64,000 bases of DNA from Grimontia sedimenti. Its GTDB lineage: Bacteria; Pseudomonadota; Gammaproteobacteria; Enterobacterales; Vibrionaceae. The notes below the pieces were generated by a model, which was not told the origin of the DNA, did no database searches, and saw nothing but the letters and a program-made list of their open reading frames with translations. Positions 28,555 through 37,909 of the stretch are shown piece after piece. The stretch spans positions 62,001 to 126,000 of the forward strand of contig NZ_JAALDL010000005.1 of NCBI RefSeq assembly GCF_011045095.1. The letters run 5' to 3'. Numbering within the stretch: position 1 is the stretch's first letter; every line of letters begins with the position of its first letter. The position numbers and the translations under genes are program-made.

Positions 28555-29361
28555 TCAGGCGGTATTGTAGCGGGAGTGCCTGTCGAGCGTGGGCGCAGTG
28601 AAATGGCTTTCAATCAGCCTTTGCGTTAAGGCATGCTCAGGTGCAGTAAATACCTGTTGTGTGGTCCCCGCTTCTACCACTTCTCCGTTTTGCATCACCA
28701 TCACTTTATCAGCCATATGTTTTACCACGCCCATGTGCTGAGACACGTAAACATAGGAAAGCCCCATCAACTCCTGCAACTCCAGAAGGAGGTTGAGGAT
28801 CTGCGAACGCATAGACATATCCAATCCGTTCAAAGCCTCATCAGCTACAATCACACATGGCTGAAGAATGAGTGCCCTGGCTAGCGATACACGTTGCTTT
28901 TGGCCGGTCGCCAGCATTTGGGGATAGAAATAAGCATGTTCTGGGAGCAAACCCACCTGACGTAGCGTATCGACAACACGTCTTTCACGTTCTTGTGGTG
29001 TCATGTTGGTGTTTCGCTTAAGCGGTGCTTCCAGGATTTGGCCTATCTGGTTTCTGGGATTCAATGAAGTATTGGGGTCCTGGAAAATCATTCGGATAAG
29101 CTTGCAGCGGGTTTTGTAATCATTCGCCTGCAGAACTTCGCCATTCACGCGAACTTCGCCACCTGATGGCGACACCACACCGGCAAGCATTTTGGCCAGT
29201 GTAGACTTGCCTGAACCGTTCTCGCCGATAAATGCCAGAGTTTCACCTGCTTCAAGAGAAAAAGACACCGGTTTTACCGCCTCTATCACCCGCTTGGTGA
29301 ATAGACCTGTGCGGTATTGATAGTTTTTACACAAGCCATCGACTTCAAGCAGTGCGGTCAT
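28555..29361 (-). CDS. sapF: Sap ABC transporter ATP-binding protein SapF
   Basis: Second ATPase of the Sap peptide transporter. 268 residues from ATG at 29359-29361, the same length as E. coli SapF; an in-frame start 39 bases upstream was rejected because [20 protein letters not shown] matches the family beginning. Walker A is [12 protein letters not shown], signature [14 protein letters not shown] (first Ser of LSGGQ replaced, as in E. coli SapF APGQKQR), Walker [14 protein letters not shown]. The start lies inside the sapD end (17-base overlap). Last gene of sapABCDF. Confidence 0.95.
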   Translation of the reverse strand: MTALLEVDGLCKNYQYRTGLFTKRVIEAVKPVSFSLEAGETLAFIGENGSGKSTLAKMLAGVVSPSGGEVRVNGEVLQANDYKTRCKLIRMIFQDPNTSLNPRNQIGQILEAPLKRNTNMTPQERERRVVDTLRQVGLLPEHAYFYPQMLATGQKQRVSLARALILQPCVIVADEALNGLDMSMRSQILNLLLELQELMGLSYVYVSQHMGVVKHMADKVMVMQNGEVVEAGTTQQVFTAPEHALTQRLIESHFTAPTLDRHSRYNTA

Positions 29362-30355
29362 GCTTTTTGACTTCCATATTGAGTGGGAAATGACAGGCAA
29401 ATTTGTGATTTTTCACTTTACGCGTCCGAGGGACCTCAACACATTTGCGTTGGGCGTAAGGACACCGAGGACCTAAACGACAGCCAATTGGCAAATGCTG
29501 CAAAGGCGGGATCGAGCCCGGTAAGGCCTCCAGTTTGCTCTTATGCGGAATATCCAGACTGAAGTCTGGCATCGCACGAAGCAGCGCGTCGGTATAGGGG
29601 TGATGAGGAGCCTGCAGGATTTGTTTTCGCCCTGCGGATTCTACGGATTGCCCGCAGTACATTACCGTAATGCGGTCAGCCCACTGGGTAACCGTTGTCA
29701 GGTCATGGCTGATCAGCAAAATCGTCGTATTCGCTAACTGGTTGGTACGACTGAGCAGACGAAAGATTTGCGCCTGTGTGATCGGATCCAGATCGTTGGT
29801 TGGTTCGTCTGCGATGAGAAGGCGAGGGCGGTTGGCAATCGCCATTGCAATCATCACCTTCTGACATTCACCATCGGTTAGCTCATACGGATAACTTTTC
29901 ATGATGCGCTTGTGGTCTTTGATCCCCACTTTGTGCAGCAGCGCGATGGACTGTTGTTTGCGCCATGAAAGCCTTTGCCACCAACTTCCACTGAACGAGC
30001 CTGAAGGTATCGCTTCTTCCAACTGATAACCCACTTGCTCCGAAGGATCGAGGCAGGTTGATGGTTCCTGGAAAATCATAGCGATATCTTTGCCGACCAC
30101 ATGGCGCCGCTCTCTGGCTGGCAGAGCAAGCAGATCGATATCGCCAAGACGCAAACGGTCCGCGGTCACACGCCAGTTATCTTTGGTGACGCCACAGATG
30201 GCTTTAGCTACCAGACTCTTACCTGATCCGGATTCGCCCACCAAACCGCGGATTTCACCTTCACTGATGGTCAGGCTCATGCGGTCTACTGCTTTCACCA
30301 AGCCTTGAGGTGTTTCGATTTCTATCGTCAGGTGTCGAATATCTAACAACGGCAT
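29345..30355 (-). CDS. sapD: Sap ABC transporter ATP-binding protein SapD
   Basis: First ATPase of the Sap importer; in E. coli also supports Trk potassium uptake. 336 residues. Walker [13 protein letters not shown], signature [19 protein letters not shown] and Walker [14 protein letters not shown]. The C-terminal oligopeptide/dipeptide extension has the Cys-rich [15 protein letters not shown], which in related transporters can carry an Fe-S cluster. One-base overlap with sapC (shared A). Soluble, on the inner face of the membrane. Confidence 0.95.
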   Translation of the reverse strand: MPLLDIRHLTIEIETPQGLVKAVDRMSLTISEGEIRGLVGESGSGKSLVAKAICGVTKDNWRVTADRLRLGDIDLLALPARERRHVVGKDIAMIFQEPSTCLDPSEQVGYQLEEAIPSGSFSGSWWQRLSWRKQQSIALLHKVGIKDHKRIMKSYPYELTDGECQKVMIAMAIANRPRLLIADEPTNDLDPITQAQIFRLLSRTNQLANTTILLISHDLTTVTQWADRITVMYCGQSVESAGRKQILQAPHHPYTDALLRAMPDFSLDIPHKSKLEALPGSIPPLQHLPIGCRLGPRCPYAQRKCVEVPRTRKVKNHKFACHFPLNMEVKKHDRTA

Positions 30356-31242
30356 TACTCTGTCCCCGCGTTAATCGCCTGCGTGATGCCATCACCGACG
30401 AGGTTGACGACAAGTACACTTATCATGATAGCCAGTCCTGGCAGGGTCACTGTCCATGGTGCAGTGAACACCAGTTCGATTGAATCACCCAGCATCGCGC
30501 CCCACTCTGGAGACGGTGCCTGCGCACCAAGTCCCAGAAAACCAAGCGCGGCAATATCCAAAATCGCAACCGATATAGCACGGGTTAACTCCGTACTGAG
30601 CGTCACCAGAATGTTCGGTAATACAGAGTGGTAGAGCAGATAGAAACTGTTCGCACCATCCAGACGGGCTGCAAGGATATATTCCTTCTCCATTTCCGCA
30701 TGCACAGCGGTATACACAGCACGTATAAAGCGCGGGATCAGTGCCAGCCACACAGCCAGTAAAATGCTCATCTCTCCGGGGCCTTGGAAAGCGACCACGA
30801 TAATTGCCAGAAGTAGCGAAGGAATGGTGAGCACGGTATCCAGAAGGTGATTAAGGAAACTGGATTTCAGGCCAGAGGTCATCCCTGCAAGAATACCAAT
30901 AAGCACGCCCAAGATACTTGCGGCCAGAGCGACAAGAATGGCATATCCAAAGGTCAGGCGAGAACCTTCAATCAGGCGGGAAAGCATGTCCCTTGTCAGG
31001 TCGTCGGTACCAAGGAAGTAGTCAACGGTACCTTTGGTATCCCAGGAGGGTGGCATGAGCAGCTCACCGGTTTGAAATTGTGCGCTGTAAGGGGCAATCC
31101 AAGGCGCAAGTATGGTCACCAGAACCAGAATACACAGACACCAGAAGCCGAACACTGCAAGTGTATTTTCCCTAAATGCTTTCCATGAGCGCTCAAGTTG
31201 CGTTGGGATGCGCTCTTCTAAATAAACACTATTTGAGGGCAT
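30355..31242 (-). CDS. sapC: Sap transporter permease SapC
   Basis: Membrane subunit of the peptide importer, 295 residues (E. coli 296), six predicted helices. Start ATG 31242 ([20 protein letters not shown]) overlaps sapB by 14 bases; a longer in-frame option was rejected as it would overlap by 50 and is absent from the family. The ABC-permease EAA-type loop is [26 protein letters not shown]. Operon position and length support the call. Confidence 0.94.
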   Translation of the reverse strand: MPSNSVYLEERIPTQLERSWKAFRENTLAVFGFWCLCILVLVTILAPWIAPYSAQFQTGELLMPPSWDTKGTVDYFLGTDDLTRDMLSRLIEGSRLTFGYAILVALAASILGVLIGILAGMTSGLKSSFLNHLLDTVLTIPSLLLAIIVVAFQGPGEMSILLAVWLALIPRFIRAVYTAVHAEMEKEYILAARLDGANSFYLLYHSVLPNILVTLSTELTRAISVAILDIAALGFLGLGAQAPSPEWGAMLGDSIELVFTAPWTVTLPGLAIMISVLVVNLVGDGITQAINAGTE

Positions 31243-32191
31243 ACCATTCCTTCCTTGCCAGCGGGCTGATCGCTGCACCGGTCAGATCAGAGAAAATGTT
31301 CGCAATCAGTACCACACTGCCGACTGCAAGTACTCCGGCCTGCACTGCGACATAGTCCTGGAAGCTCAGTGCATCCAATAGCCAGGTACCAATGCCCGGC
31401 CAGTTGAAGACAGACTCGGTAATGATGGCAAAGGTCATCATGGTAGAAATCTGGATGCCGAACTTAGGAATGATGGGTGGCAAAGCGTTTTTCAGTACAT
31501 GGCGCATGACGATTTCTGATTTAGACAACCCTTTGGTTGCGGCCGCTTTGATGTAGTTTTGGCTCATGACTTCCGCGACTGAATCGCGCAACAGCTTGAT
31601 GATTTCAGTCGTCGGCGCTACCGCCAGCACCAGTGTAGGCATGATCAGGTGGCGGATAATATCTTCCAGTGCCTGACTGCGTTGGGGGTGGTTAGACAGC
31701 AGCACGTCAACGAAGGCAAAACCTGTTACGGTCGGGATCTCAAACAGCAGGTTGTAACGGCCAGAAACAGGCAACCAACCCAAGTACAGAGAGAACACCA
31801 TGATCATCAGAATAGCCATCCAGAAGATTGGCATCGAGAATGTCACCAGCGTGAGCGATGAAATCACCATGTCTGCAGAAGAACCGCGACGAATTCCAGC
31901 CAAGGTACCAAATGGAATACCCAGAACCAACGCGAGGATGAAAGCAAAAAAGCACAGTTCTAAAGTGGCAGGAAATACACGTGATAAGGATTCTGTAACG
32001 GGCTGACCATTGGCTGCAATACCAAGATTGCCTTGCATGAGTTCGCGTAGGTAGTGGACCCAACCCGCCCAGAATTCGTATTGATTAAACACCGAAAGCG
32101 GATCGAGCTTCACGATGTTGTAGCCGATCATCGTCAGGATCAGCAGGGTAATAATGAAAAGATTGAGCCGGCGAATAGCATAGATCAACAT
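31229..32191 (-). CDS. sapB: Sap transporter permease SapB
   Basis: Membrane subunit, 320 residues (E. coli 321). N-terminal helix LNLFIITLLILTMIGYNIVK, then the periplasmic loop DPLSVFNQYEFWAGWVHYL and five more helices. EAA-type loop SQNYIKAAATKGLSKSEIVM contacts the ATPases. Three bases after sapA, so tightly coupled. In some pathogens Sap binds and imports antimicrobial peptides, and in E. coli SapBCDF exports putrescine; either role could apply here. Confidence 0.95.
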   Translation of the reverse strand: MLIYAIRRLNLFIITLLILTMIGYNIVKLDPLSVFNQYEFWAGWVHYLRELMQGNLGIAANGQPVTESLSRVFPATLELCFFAFILALVLGIPFGTLAGIRRGSSADMVISSLTLVTFSMPIFWMAILMIMVFSLYLGWLPVSGRYNLLFEIPTVTGFAFVDVLLSNHPQRSQALEDIIRHLIMPTLVLAVAPTTEIIKLLRDSVAEVMSQNYIKAAATKGLSKSEIVMRHVLKNALPPIIPKFGIQISTMMTFAIITESVFNWPGIGTWLLDALSFQDYVAVQAGVLAVGSVVLIANIFSDLTGAAISPLARKEWYALK

Positions 32192-32194
32192 AGA

Positions 32195-33814
32195 TCAGCG
32201 GCTCCTGGATACGTTAGCAAAAGATTTGTCTCCAAACGGGCTTAACGTGATGCCCTGAAGTGACGCATTTCGCGCCTGGTAGTGAACACCGTGTGCCAAT
32301 GGAATCACTGGCATACGGTCATTTAGAATGCGTTGCGCCTGTATATATAAGTCCCGACGCTCATTGCGCTGTTCAATCTCTATTGCGGTGTCGAGAAAGC
32401 GGTCAAAGTAGCGATTACACCAATTGGAAAGGTTCCAGCCAGTGAATTTGGCATTACAGGAGAGCAAAGGCCTCAGGAAATTATCCGGGTCGCCGTTATC
32501 TGCAATCCATCCGGTTAACACCATGCCCAATTCGTTAATATCGTCCCTCAGTAATTTTCTGTTGATGTCTTCCAGCGCAATGATATTCACTTTGATACCA
32601 ATCGGCGAAAGATTCGCTTGAATCAACTCTGCCGTTTTCCGCGGGCTAGGGTTATAGGCTTTCGGCGTTAAAGGCACGATCAGGTCGACTTCAAAGCCAT
32701 GTCGGTAGCCGGCTTTCGCCATCAGGCTGAGGGCGAGTTGCGGGTCGTAAACCACATTAGATTTTTCGTTATAGGCCCAAGACATAGGTGGCAACATGCC
32801 GTTAGCGGGTGTGCCAGTACCGTAATAAACCGATTGGATCAATGTGTCGCGGTTAATGGCCAGACTAATGGCTTGCCTAACTTCCAACTCAGAGAGCGCG
32901 GGGTGACGGGTATTGAGTGCGAGAAACGCCACATTCATGCCTGTCTGCGAGGCCAGTACAAAATCAGGATTGTTTTCAATAACGGAAAGTTGGCTGGCAA
33001 TGGGCGATGAAAGCACATCGCACTCGCGGGTGATGAGTTTACTCAGAGAGCCTGTACCGCGGTTACTGATGTCGTAGGCGATTTGCTCCATCGGTGCTGC
33101 GCCATTCCAGTAACCCCAGTGCCTTTTTAGTCGAATGAAGCGGTGAGGTTCATACTCATCCAGATAAAACGCACCAGAACCCACAGGGTGTGAGTCAATC
33201 TCTCCCGGTGTGCCTTTAGTTAAAAGGTGTTCTGCATATTCTGCTGAGTGAATGACCGCATAGGTGGTCGAGAGGGTCGACAGGAATGACACATCAGGTC
33301 GAGATAAGACAAACTTTACCGTGTAATCATCGAGGGCGATAACATCGTCAACCAATCCTGCGAAATCCATGCTTTCAAACCACGGATAGTCGCCACCTGA
33401 GACATTGTGAAAGGGATGCTCTGGGTCAATCAACCGCTTAAAGCTGAAAACGACATCATTCGCTGTGACGCCACGGCGGGGAATAAACCAGTCAGTCACC
33501 TGAAAGCTGGCACTTTGGCGAAGGTTGAAAATATACTCTTTGCCGTCTGGACTCACTTCCCAGCTCTGCGCCAGCATGGGCACAGGTTTATAGGTTCGTG
33601 AATCAAGCTGAAGAAGCCGATCGTAGATTTGACTGGAGAGCGCATCAGCAGTGAGGCCGCCATCGGTCAGCTGTGGGTTAAAGGTGTTCGGTTGACCCGG
33701 GCCGCAATAGATGAAACCACGGTTACGCGCAGCGTTATCGGAGAACGGGTCTTCACATCCAGCCAAAAAGAGGATGGTTACGCTTGCCAGCAGCAAGCGG
33801 CCTAGAGCGCTCAT
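32195..33814 (-). CDS. sapA: Peptide-binding protein SapA, lipoprotein form
   Basis: Family 5 solute-binding protein of the Sap transporter, 539 residues (E. coli 547). It starts with a lipoprotein signal, LLLASVTILFLAGCEDPF: LAGC is a canonical lipobox, so the mature protein should begin at Cys19 with a diacyl anchor. From memory E. coli SapA has an ordinary signal peptide instead. Family motifs follow: GFIYCGPGQPNTFNPQLTD, LAQSWEVSPDGKEYIFNLR, TDWFIPRRGVTANDVVFSF and PVGSGAFYLDEYEPHRF. Asp after Cys could favour retention in the inner membrane by the plus-two rule; here residue +2 is Glu, so the outcome is unclear. First gene of sapABCDF. Confidence 0.93.
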   Translation of the reverse strand: MSALGRLLLASVTILFLAGCEDPFSDNAARNRGFIYCGPGQPNTFNPQLTDGGLTADALSSQIYDRLLQLDSRTYKPVPMLAQSWEVSPDGKEYIFNLRQSASFQVTDWFIPRRGVTANDVVFSFKRLIDPEHPFHNVSGGDYPWFESMDFAGLVDDVIALDDYTVKFVLSRPDVSFLSTLSTTYAVIHSAEYAEHLLTKGTPGEIDSHPVGSGAFYLDEYEPHRFIRLKRHWGYWNGAAPMEQIAYDISNRGTGSLSKLITRECDVLSSPIASQLSVIENNPDFVLASQTGMNVAFLALNTRHPALSELEVRQAISLAINRDTLIQSVYYGTGTPANGMLPPMSWAYNEKSNVVYDPQLALSLMAKAGYRHGFEVDLIVPLTPKAYNPSPRKTAELIQANLSPIGIKVNIIALEDINRKLLRDDINELGMVLTGWIADNGDPDNFLRPLLSCNAKFTGWNLSNWCNRYFDRFLDTAIEIEQRNERRDLYIQAQRILNDRMPVIPLAHGVHYQARNASLQGITLSPFGDKSFANVSRSR

Positions 33815-33925
33815 AAGCCAATGATTAGGTGATAAAGTTAAGTGTTTTAATTTACCACTGAAGCAACGGAGTCACCAAGTGGCGGCGCAAATATCTGGGT
33901 AATTTCAGAACAATTGGCGAAAAAC

Positions 33926-34951
33926 TTATGCCGAATCGGTGTTTTCCTCACCAACCAGATTGTATTTTCGCAGCAACCCTCTTATTTGATGGTAGCTTAA
34001 GCCAAGCAGCTCTGCGGCGCGTCGTTGATTAAAACGTGCCTGTTCCATCGCCTTTTCAACAATTTCCTTCTCCTGATCCTGCTGCCATTGACGTAAATCG
34101 AGTGGGAAGGTGATTTCTGATTTCGACTCCGCCTTCTCTGCAGGCTTTTCGTTTCGCCAGGGTGCTTTGAATGGGTCGAGTTGAATATCTTCGGCATCAA
34201 TCTCGCTGCCTTCGTCTGCGTGACGGTATATAGCGCGTTCTACCACGTTTTTCAGCTCACGTACGTTACCCGGCCAGCGATAGGTGTTGAGAAGCTTCGC
34301 CGCTTCCGTCGAAAAGCCGGAAAAGTAACTGTAACCAAGCTCCCGACACATTTTAAGCGCGTAATACTCGGCAAGAAGCAGAATGTCTCCCTGACGTTCT
34401 CGCAATGGCGGAAGGTGGATAACATCAAAGGCAAGCCTATCCAAGAGATCAGCGCGGAACTCACCGTCATCTGCCATCTGGGGCAAGTTCTCGTTAGTCG
34501 CGCACACCAGCCTGACATCTGCGCTTAGCACGTCACTGCCACCGACTCGCTCATATTCACCGTATTCGATGACACGAAGGAGTTTTTCCTGCACGCCAAG
34601 TGGAGACGTTGCTAATTCGTCCAGAAACAAAGTCCCACCTTCCGCCCTTTCAAAACGGCCTTTGTGCTTTCCTTTCGCGCCACTGAAAGAGCCGGCTTCA
34701 TGGCCAAACAGCTCAGAATCAATCAGGCCTTCACTCAGTGCAGCGCAGTTCAGGCTGACCAGTGGGCCGTCCCAACGGCGTGATAAATAATGCAGGCGCT
34801 TGGCGATGAGTTCTTTACCTGTACCCCGCTCCCCCAGAATCAGTACAGGGCGGTCGAGCGGCGCAAGGCGGGAGACATGATCGAGGACGGAAAGGAAGTG
34901 ATCGGATTCGCCAATCAGGTTGTCAGGTTTCTGCATGGTGAAATTTGCCAA
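33926..34951 (-). CDS. pspF: Psp operon activator PspF
   Basis: Sigma-54 enhancer-binding protein that activates pspA and is held inactive by PspA. 341 residues, AAA+ domain plus Fis-type HTH, no receiver domain. Walker A GERGTGKELIAKRL, Walker B GGTLFLDELATSP, arginine finger region FRADLLDRLAFDVIHLPPLRERQGD, HTH NQRRAAELLGLSYHQIRGLLRKY. The sigma-54-contacting loop reads GSFSGA, not the standard GAFTGA (see findings). Divergent from pspA with a 171-base gap holding the sigma-54 promoter. No convincing ribosome site separates ATG 34951 from ATG 34936; I kept the longer. Confidence 0.95.
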   Translation of the reverse strand: MANFTMQKPDNLIGESDHFLSVLDHVSRLAPLDRPVLILGERGTGKELIAKRLHYLSRRWDGPLVSLNCAALSEGLIDSELFGHEAGSFSGAKGKHKGRFERAEGGTLFLDELATSPLGVQEKLLRVIEYGEYERVGGSDVLSADVRLVCATNENLPQMADDGEFRADLLDRLAFDVIHLPPLRERQGDILLLAEYYALKMCRELGYSYFSGFSTEAAKLLNTYRWPGNVRELKNVVERAIYRHADEGSEIDAEDIQLDPFKAPWRNEKPAEKAESKSEITFPLDLRQWQQDQEKEIVEKAMEQARFNQRRAAELLGLSYHQIRGLLRKYNLVGEENTDSA

Positions 34952-34972
34952 CTGTTAGTTTATTTCATCATA

Positions 34973-34984
34973 CCCTTATAAGGG
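34973..34984. repeat. Perfect 12-bp palindrome CCCTTATAAGGG
   Basis: Lies 22 bases upstream of the pspF start in the pspF-pspA gap. Could be an operator or chance. Confidence 0.5.
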
Positions 34985-35033
34985 AAAAATGCACGTAATG
35001 AGTTAACTTATTGTAATTTATAGGATATAAAAG

Positions 35034-35050
35034 TTGGCACGGGGCTTGAT
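35034..35050 (+). promoter_or_regulatory. Sigma-54 promoter of pspABC
   Basis: TTGGCACGGGGCTTGAT: GG of the -24 element and TTGA at -12 are 12 bases apart, as in TGGCAC-N5-TTGC; the -12 C is A here. Start expected near 35061, about 60 bases before pspA. Position opposite pspF makes this convincing. Confidence 0.85.
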
Positions 35051-35122
35051 ATATATCTGGCAAATGAGGTTTTCCCTCACCTGTAAGCGCACAGAGCGCA
35101 TTCGGCAATAAGGAGCATCACA

Positions 35123-35788
35123 ATGGGTATTTTCTCTCGCTTTGCAGATATTGTTAACGCTAACGTCAATTCACTGCTGGATAAAGCAGAAGATCCACAA
35201 AAAATGGTTCGCCTGATTATTCAGGAAATGGAAGACACACTGGTTGAAGTTCGCACTTCCTCAGCACGTGCGCTGGCAGACAAAAAAGAACTGGCGCGTA
35301 AAATCGAAGGCATTGAACGTCAACTGACCGATTGGCAGGAAAAAGCGACACTGGCCCTTCAGAAATCTCGTGAAGATCTGGCTCGTGCGGCACTGATTGA
35401 AAAGCAAAAAGTGCACGATGTCCTGCTGACCCTCAAAGAAGAGTACAATCTGGTCGAAGAGACTATCGGTAAACTGGGTAACGAAATTGCAGAGCTTGAA
35501 ACCAAGCTGGCAGAAACCCGCGCCCGTCAGCAAGCACTGGTAATTCGCCGTGAAGCCGCTGGCAAACGCCGCGACGTGCGTCGCCAACTGGATACTGGCC
35601 GCACTGATGAAGCGCTGGCAAAGTTCGAGCAATATGAGCGCCGCATCGATGAGCTGGAAGCAGAAGCAGACAGCTACAGCATCGGCAAAGGAAAGCGTCT
35701 TGAAGACGAATTTGCAGACCTGCAAGCGCAAGACGAAATCGAAAAAGAACTTGAGCGCATGAAAGCGGAACTTAAGGACAAAGAATAA
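35123..35788 (+). CDS. pspA: Phage shock protein A
   Basis: Peripheral inner-membrane coiled-coil protein of the PspA/ESCRT-III (IM30) family. It stabilises damaged membranes and, unstressed, inhibits PspF. 221 residues (E. coli 222). N-terminal amphipathic helix [25 protein letters not shown], then [14 protein letters not shown] and long charged helices with [20 protein letters not shown]. Ribosome site AAGGAG 7 bases before ATG. First gene of pspABC-ycjX-ycjF, driven by the sigma-54 promoter. Confidence 0.97.
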   Translation: MGIFSRFADIVNANVNSLLDKAEDPQKMVRLIIQEMEDTLVEVRTSSARALADKKELARKIEGIERQLTDWQEKATLALQKSREDLARAALIEKQKVHDVLLTLKEEYNLVEETIGKLGNEIAELETKLAETRARQQALVIRREAAGKRRDVRRQLDTGRTDEALAKFEQYERRIDELEAEADSYSIGKGKRLEDEFADLQAQDEIEKELERMKAELKDKE

Positions 35789-35813
35789 GCCCTCGCAAAG
35801 GTAAGGAGTAGGC

Positions 35814-36044
35814 ATGTCAATGGCGTTTCTTTCAATTCCACTGGTGGTGTTTTTTGTATTCGTTGCACCACTGTGGTTGTGGCTCCACTATCGCAGTAAA
35901 CGACAAGTCGGTCAGGGCTTGAGTGGTGATGAGTTTGAGCAATTGCAAGCCCTGGCAAACCGCGCGGAAGCATTGCAGGACCGCATTCATTCTCTGGAGC
36001 GCATTCTTGATGAGGAAGCGCCAAATTGGAGACATAGACAATGA
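35814..36044 (+). CDS. pspB: Phage shock protein B
   Basis: Small inner-membrane regulator that with PspC senses membrane stress and releases PspF from PspA. 76 residues: N-terminal helix MAFLSIPLVVFFVFVAPLWL, then a cytoplasmic basic and coiled-coil part with LQDRIHSLERILDEEAPNWR, the family end. ATG 35814 is 5 bases after AAGGAG. Its stop overlaps the pspC start by four bases. Confidence 0.95.
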   Translation: MSMAFLSIPLVVFFVFVAPLWLWLHYRSKRQVGQGLSGDEFEQLQALANRAEALQDRIHSLERILDEEAPNWRHRQ

Positions 36045-36427
36045 GCAAAACGTTGTATCGTGATCCTATAAACGGGAAGATCGGTGGCGTTTGTGCAGGT
36101 GTCGCTGATTACTTCGGGATGGAAATCTGGCTGGTAAGGATCCTGACTGTGACGGCATTTCTGATAGGACTGGGCTTTTTCGTTGTCGTGGCATACATTG
36201 CTGCCATGCTCATCCTTGAAAAAATGCCGCCGGAAGAGGCAAAACGGACTTTCCATTACAAAGAACATCAAGTGAAACAAAAACCTTGGCAACAAGGTAA
36301 ATCAGCAAGCCAATTACTGGCTGATATTGATAATGAAATGGGCGAGATGGAGCGGGACGTTGGCAAAATGGAAGCGTACGTGACATCAAAAGAGTATGAA
36401 CTGAATCGACAGTTCAAAAAGCTCTAA
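36041..36427 (+). CDS. pspC: Phage shock protein C
   Basis: Inner-membrane PspC-domain protein, partner of PspB. 128 residues. The domain reads LYRDPINGKIGGVCAGVADYFGMEIWLVRI and continues into a hydrophobic helix (LTVTAFLIGLGFFVVVAYIAAMLI). A cytoplasmic coiled tail follows, ending EAYVTSKEYELNRQFKKL. ATGA overlap with pspB. A hairpin terminator lies between it and ycjX. Confidence 0.96.
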   Translation: MSKTLYRDPINGKIGGVCAGVADYFGMEIWLVRILTVTAFLIGLGFFVVVAYIAAMLILEKMPPEEAKRTFHYKEHQVKQKPWQQGKSASQLLADIDNEMGEMERDVGKMEAYVTSKEYELNRQFKKL

Positions 36428-36455
36428 ACAAAGCAACAATAGTTATTGTGTCCTC

Positions 36456-36484
36456 ATCCCCCGCTTTTATCGCGGGGGATTTAC
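36456..36484 (+). terminator. Partial terminator between pspC and ycjX
   Basis: ATCCCCCGC-TTTTATC-GCGGGGGAT followed by TTACCTTTT. The T-tract is interrupted, so readthrough into ycjX is likely. Confidence 0.65.
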
Positions 36485-36506
36485 CTTTTGAGGGGTGCTG
36501 CTATTT

Positions 36507-37901
36507 ATGAATTCAGTGAAGCGTCAGGTGAATAAATGGGTGAGCCGTAGTCTGGATAGGCACGTTCGTCTCGCCGTGACGGGGCTTTCCCGTGCAGGTA
36601 AAACCGCGTTTATCACCTCACTCATCAATCAACTTCTGCACAGTGCGACCAATCCGCGCATGCCTTTGTTTGCGCCCGTCCGCGAAGGACGTGTTCTCGG
36701 TGCGCGACGTGTTCAGCAGAGTCAGCTGCATATTCCCGCCTTTGACTACGATCTTGGCATTCAATCATTGCGCGCGCATCCGCCAACATGGCCTTCTCCA
36801 ACGCGCGATGTCAGCGAGATCAGACTGGAAATTCGATACCGCCCTGAGAAAGGGGCGATGAAGTTATTGCAAGATACCGCAACGCTGTATCTCGACATCG
36901 TTGATTACCCAGGAGAATGGTTGCTTGATTTGCCACTGCTCTCCATGAGTTTTGATGAATGGTCGCGTAAACAAAGTGGCATTTTGACTGGAAAACGCAA
37001 AGAGCTGGCAGAGGCTTGGCTGGAAGCGGTCGACAGCTTCGACCCGTTGGCAGATGCGGATGAAAAACTGATCGGCGAGATAGCGTCGAAATTTACCGCT
37101 TACCTCCATGCCTGTAAGGAAGAAGGGGGGCTGCATTGGGTACAACCGGGCCGATTCGTGCTACCGGGTGAATATTCAGGCGCGCCCGTGCTTCAGTTTT
37201 TCCCATTGGTTGGCAACAAGTACGGTGAAAGCCAACTGGCGAGTGCGCCGAAAGGCAGCAACTACGCCATGCTGAAACAGAGATACGATTACTACTGCCA
37301 GCATATTGTGAAAGGCTTCTATCAAGAGCATTTCTCTAAAGTCGATCGACAGATTGTGCTGGTGGATACCTTGCAACCACTGAATGCGGGGCCAGCGTCG
37401 TTTAACGATATGCGAATGGCGTTGGAGCAGTTAATGCAAAGCTTCCGCTACGGAAAAAGCGGTTTGCTACGCCGGCTTTTTGCACCGCGCATCGACAAGA
37501 TACTGTTTGCGGCGACCAAAGCTGATCATGTGACGCCAGACCAGCATCCGAATCTGGTGTCCCTTCTTCAACAACTGATCCACGAAGCTTGGCAAACAGC
37601 GGCATTTGAAGGCATTGATATGGAGTGTGTCAGCCTGGCGTCGATTCAAGCGACTGAGCCCGGCATGGTAAACCATCAGGGTGACACCATGTCTGCATTG
37701 CGCGGCACGTTGGAAAATGGCGAGCCGATGTTGATGTACCCGGGTGATGTGCCGTCGAGGTTACCGGGCGAGGCTTTCTGGCAGGATAACCAATTCGAGT
37801 TCCGTCAGTTCCGTCCGCAGCAAACCGATGTGGATGAGCCATTACCACACATTCGCGTGGACAAGGCGCTGCAATATTTACTGGGCGACAAACTGAGGTA
37901 G
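36507..37901 (+). CDS. ycjX: YcjX-like P-loop protein
   Basis: Psp-associated predicted GTPase (DUF463), cytosolic. 464 residues from ATG 36507 (E. coli YcjX 465); a GTG at 36495 inside the ribosome site AGGGGTG was rejected. P-loop is VTGLSRAGKTAFITSL, followed by LYLDIVDYPGEWLLDLPLL where DYPG replaces the usual DxxG. The end DKALQYLLGDKLR is typical. Exact function unknown; the gene travels with pspABC and ycjF. Eight bases before ycjF. Confidence 0.93.
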   Translation: MNSVKRQVNKWVSRSLDRHVRLAVTGLSRAGKTAFITSLINQLLHSATNPRMPLFAPVREGRVLGARRVQQSQLHIPAFDYDLGIQSLRAHPPTWPSPTRDVSEIRLEIRYRPEKGAMKLLQDTATLYLDIVDYPGEWLLDLPLLSMSFDEWSRKQSGILTGKRKELAEAWLEAVDSFDPLADADEKLIGEIASKFTAYLHACKEEGGLHWVQPGRFVLPGEYSGAPVLQFFPLVGNKYGESQLASAPKGSNYAMLKQRYDYYCQHIVKGFYQEHFSKVDRQIVLVDTLQPLNAGPASFNDMRMALEQLMQSFRYGKSGLLRRLFAPRIDKILFAATKADHVTPDQHPNLVSLLQQLIHEAWQTAAFEGIDMECVSLASIQATEPGMVNHQGDTMSALRGTLENGEPMLMYPGDVPSRLPGEAFWQDNQFEFRQFRPQQTDVDEPLPHIRVDKALQYLLGDKLR

Positions 37902-37909
37902 GAGGCGAG

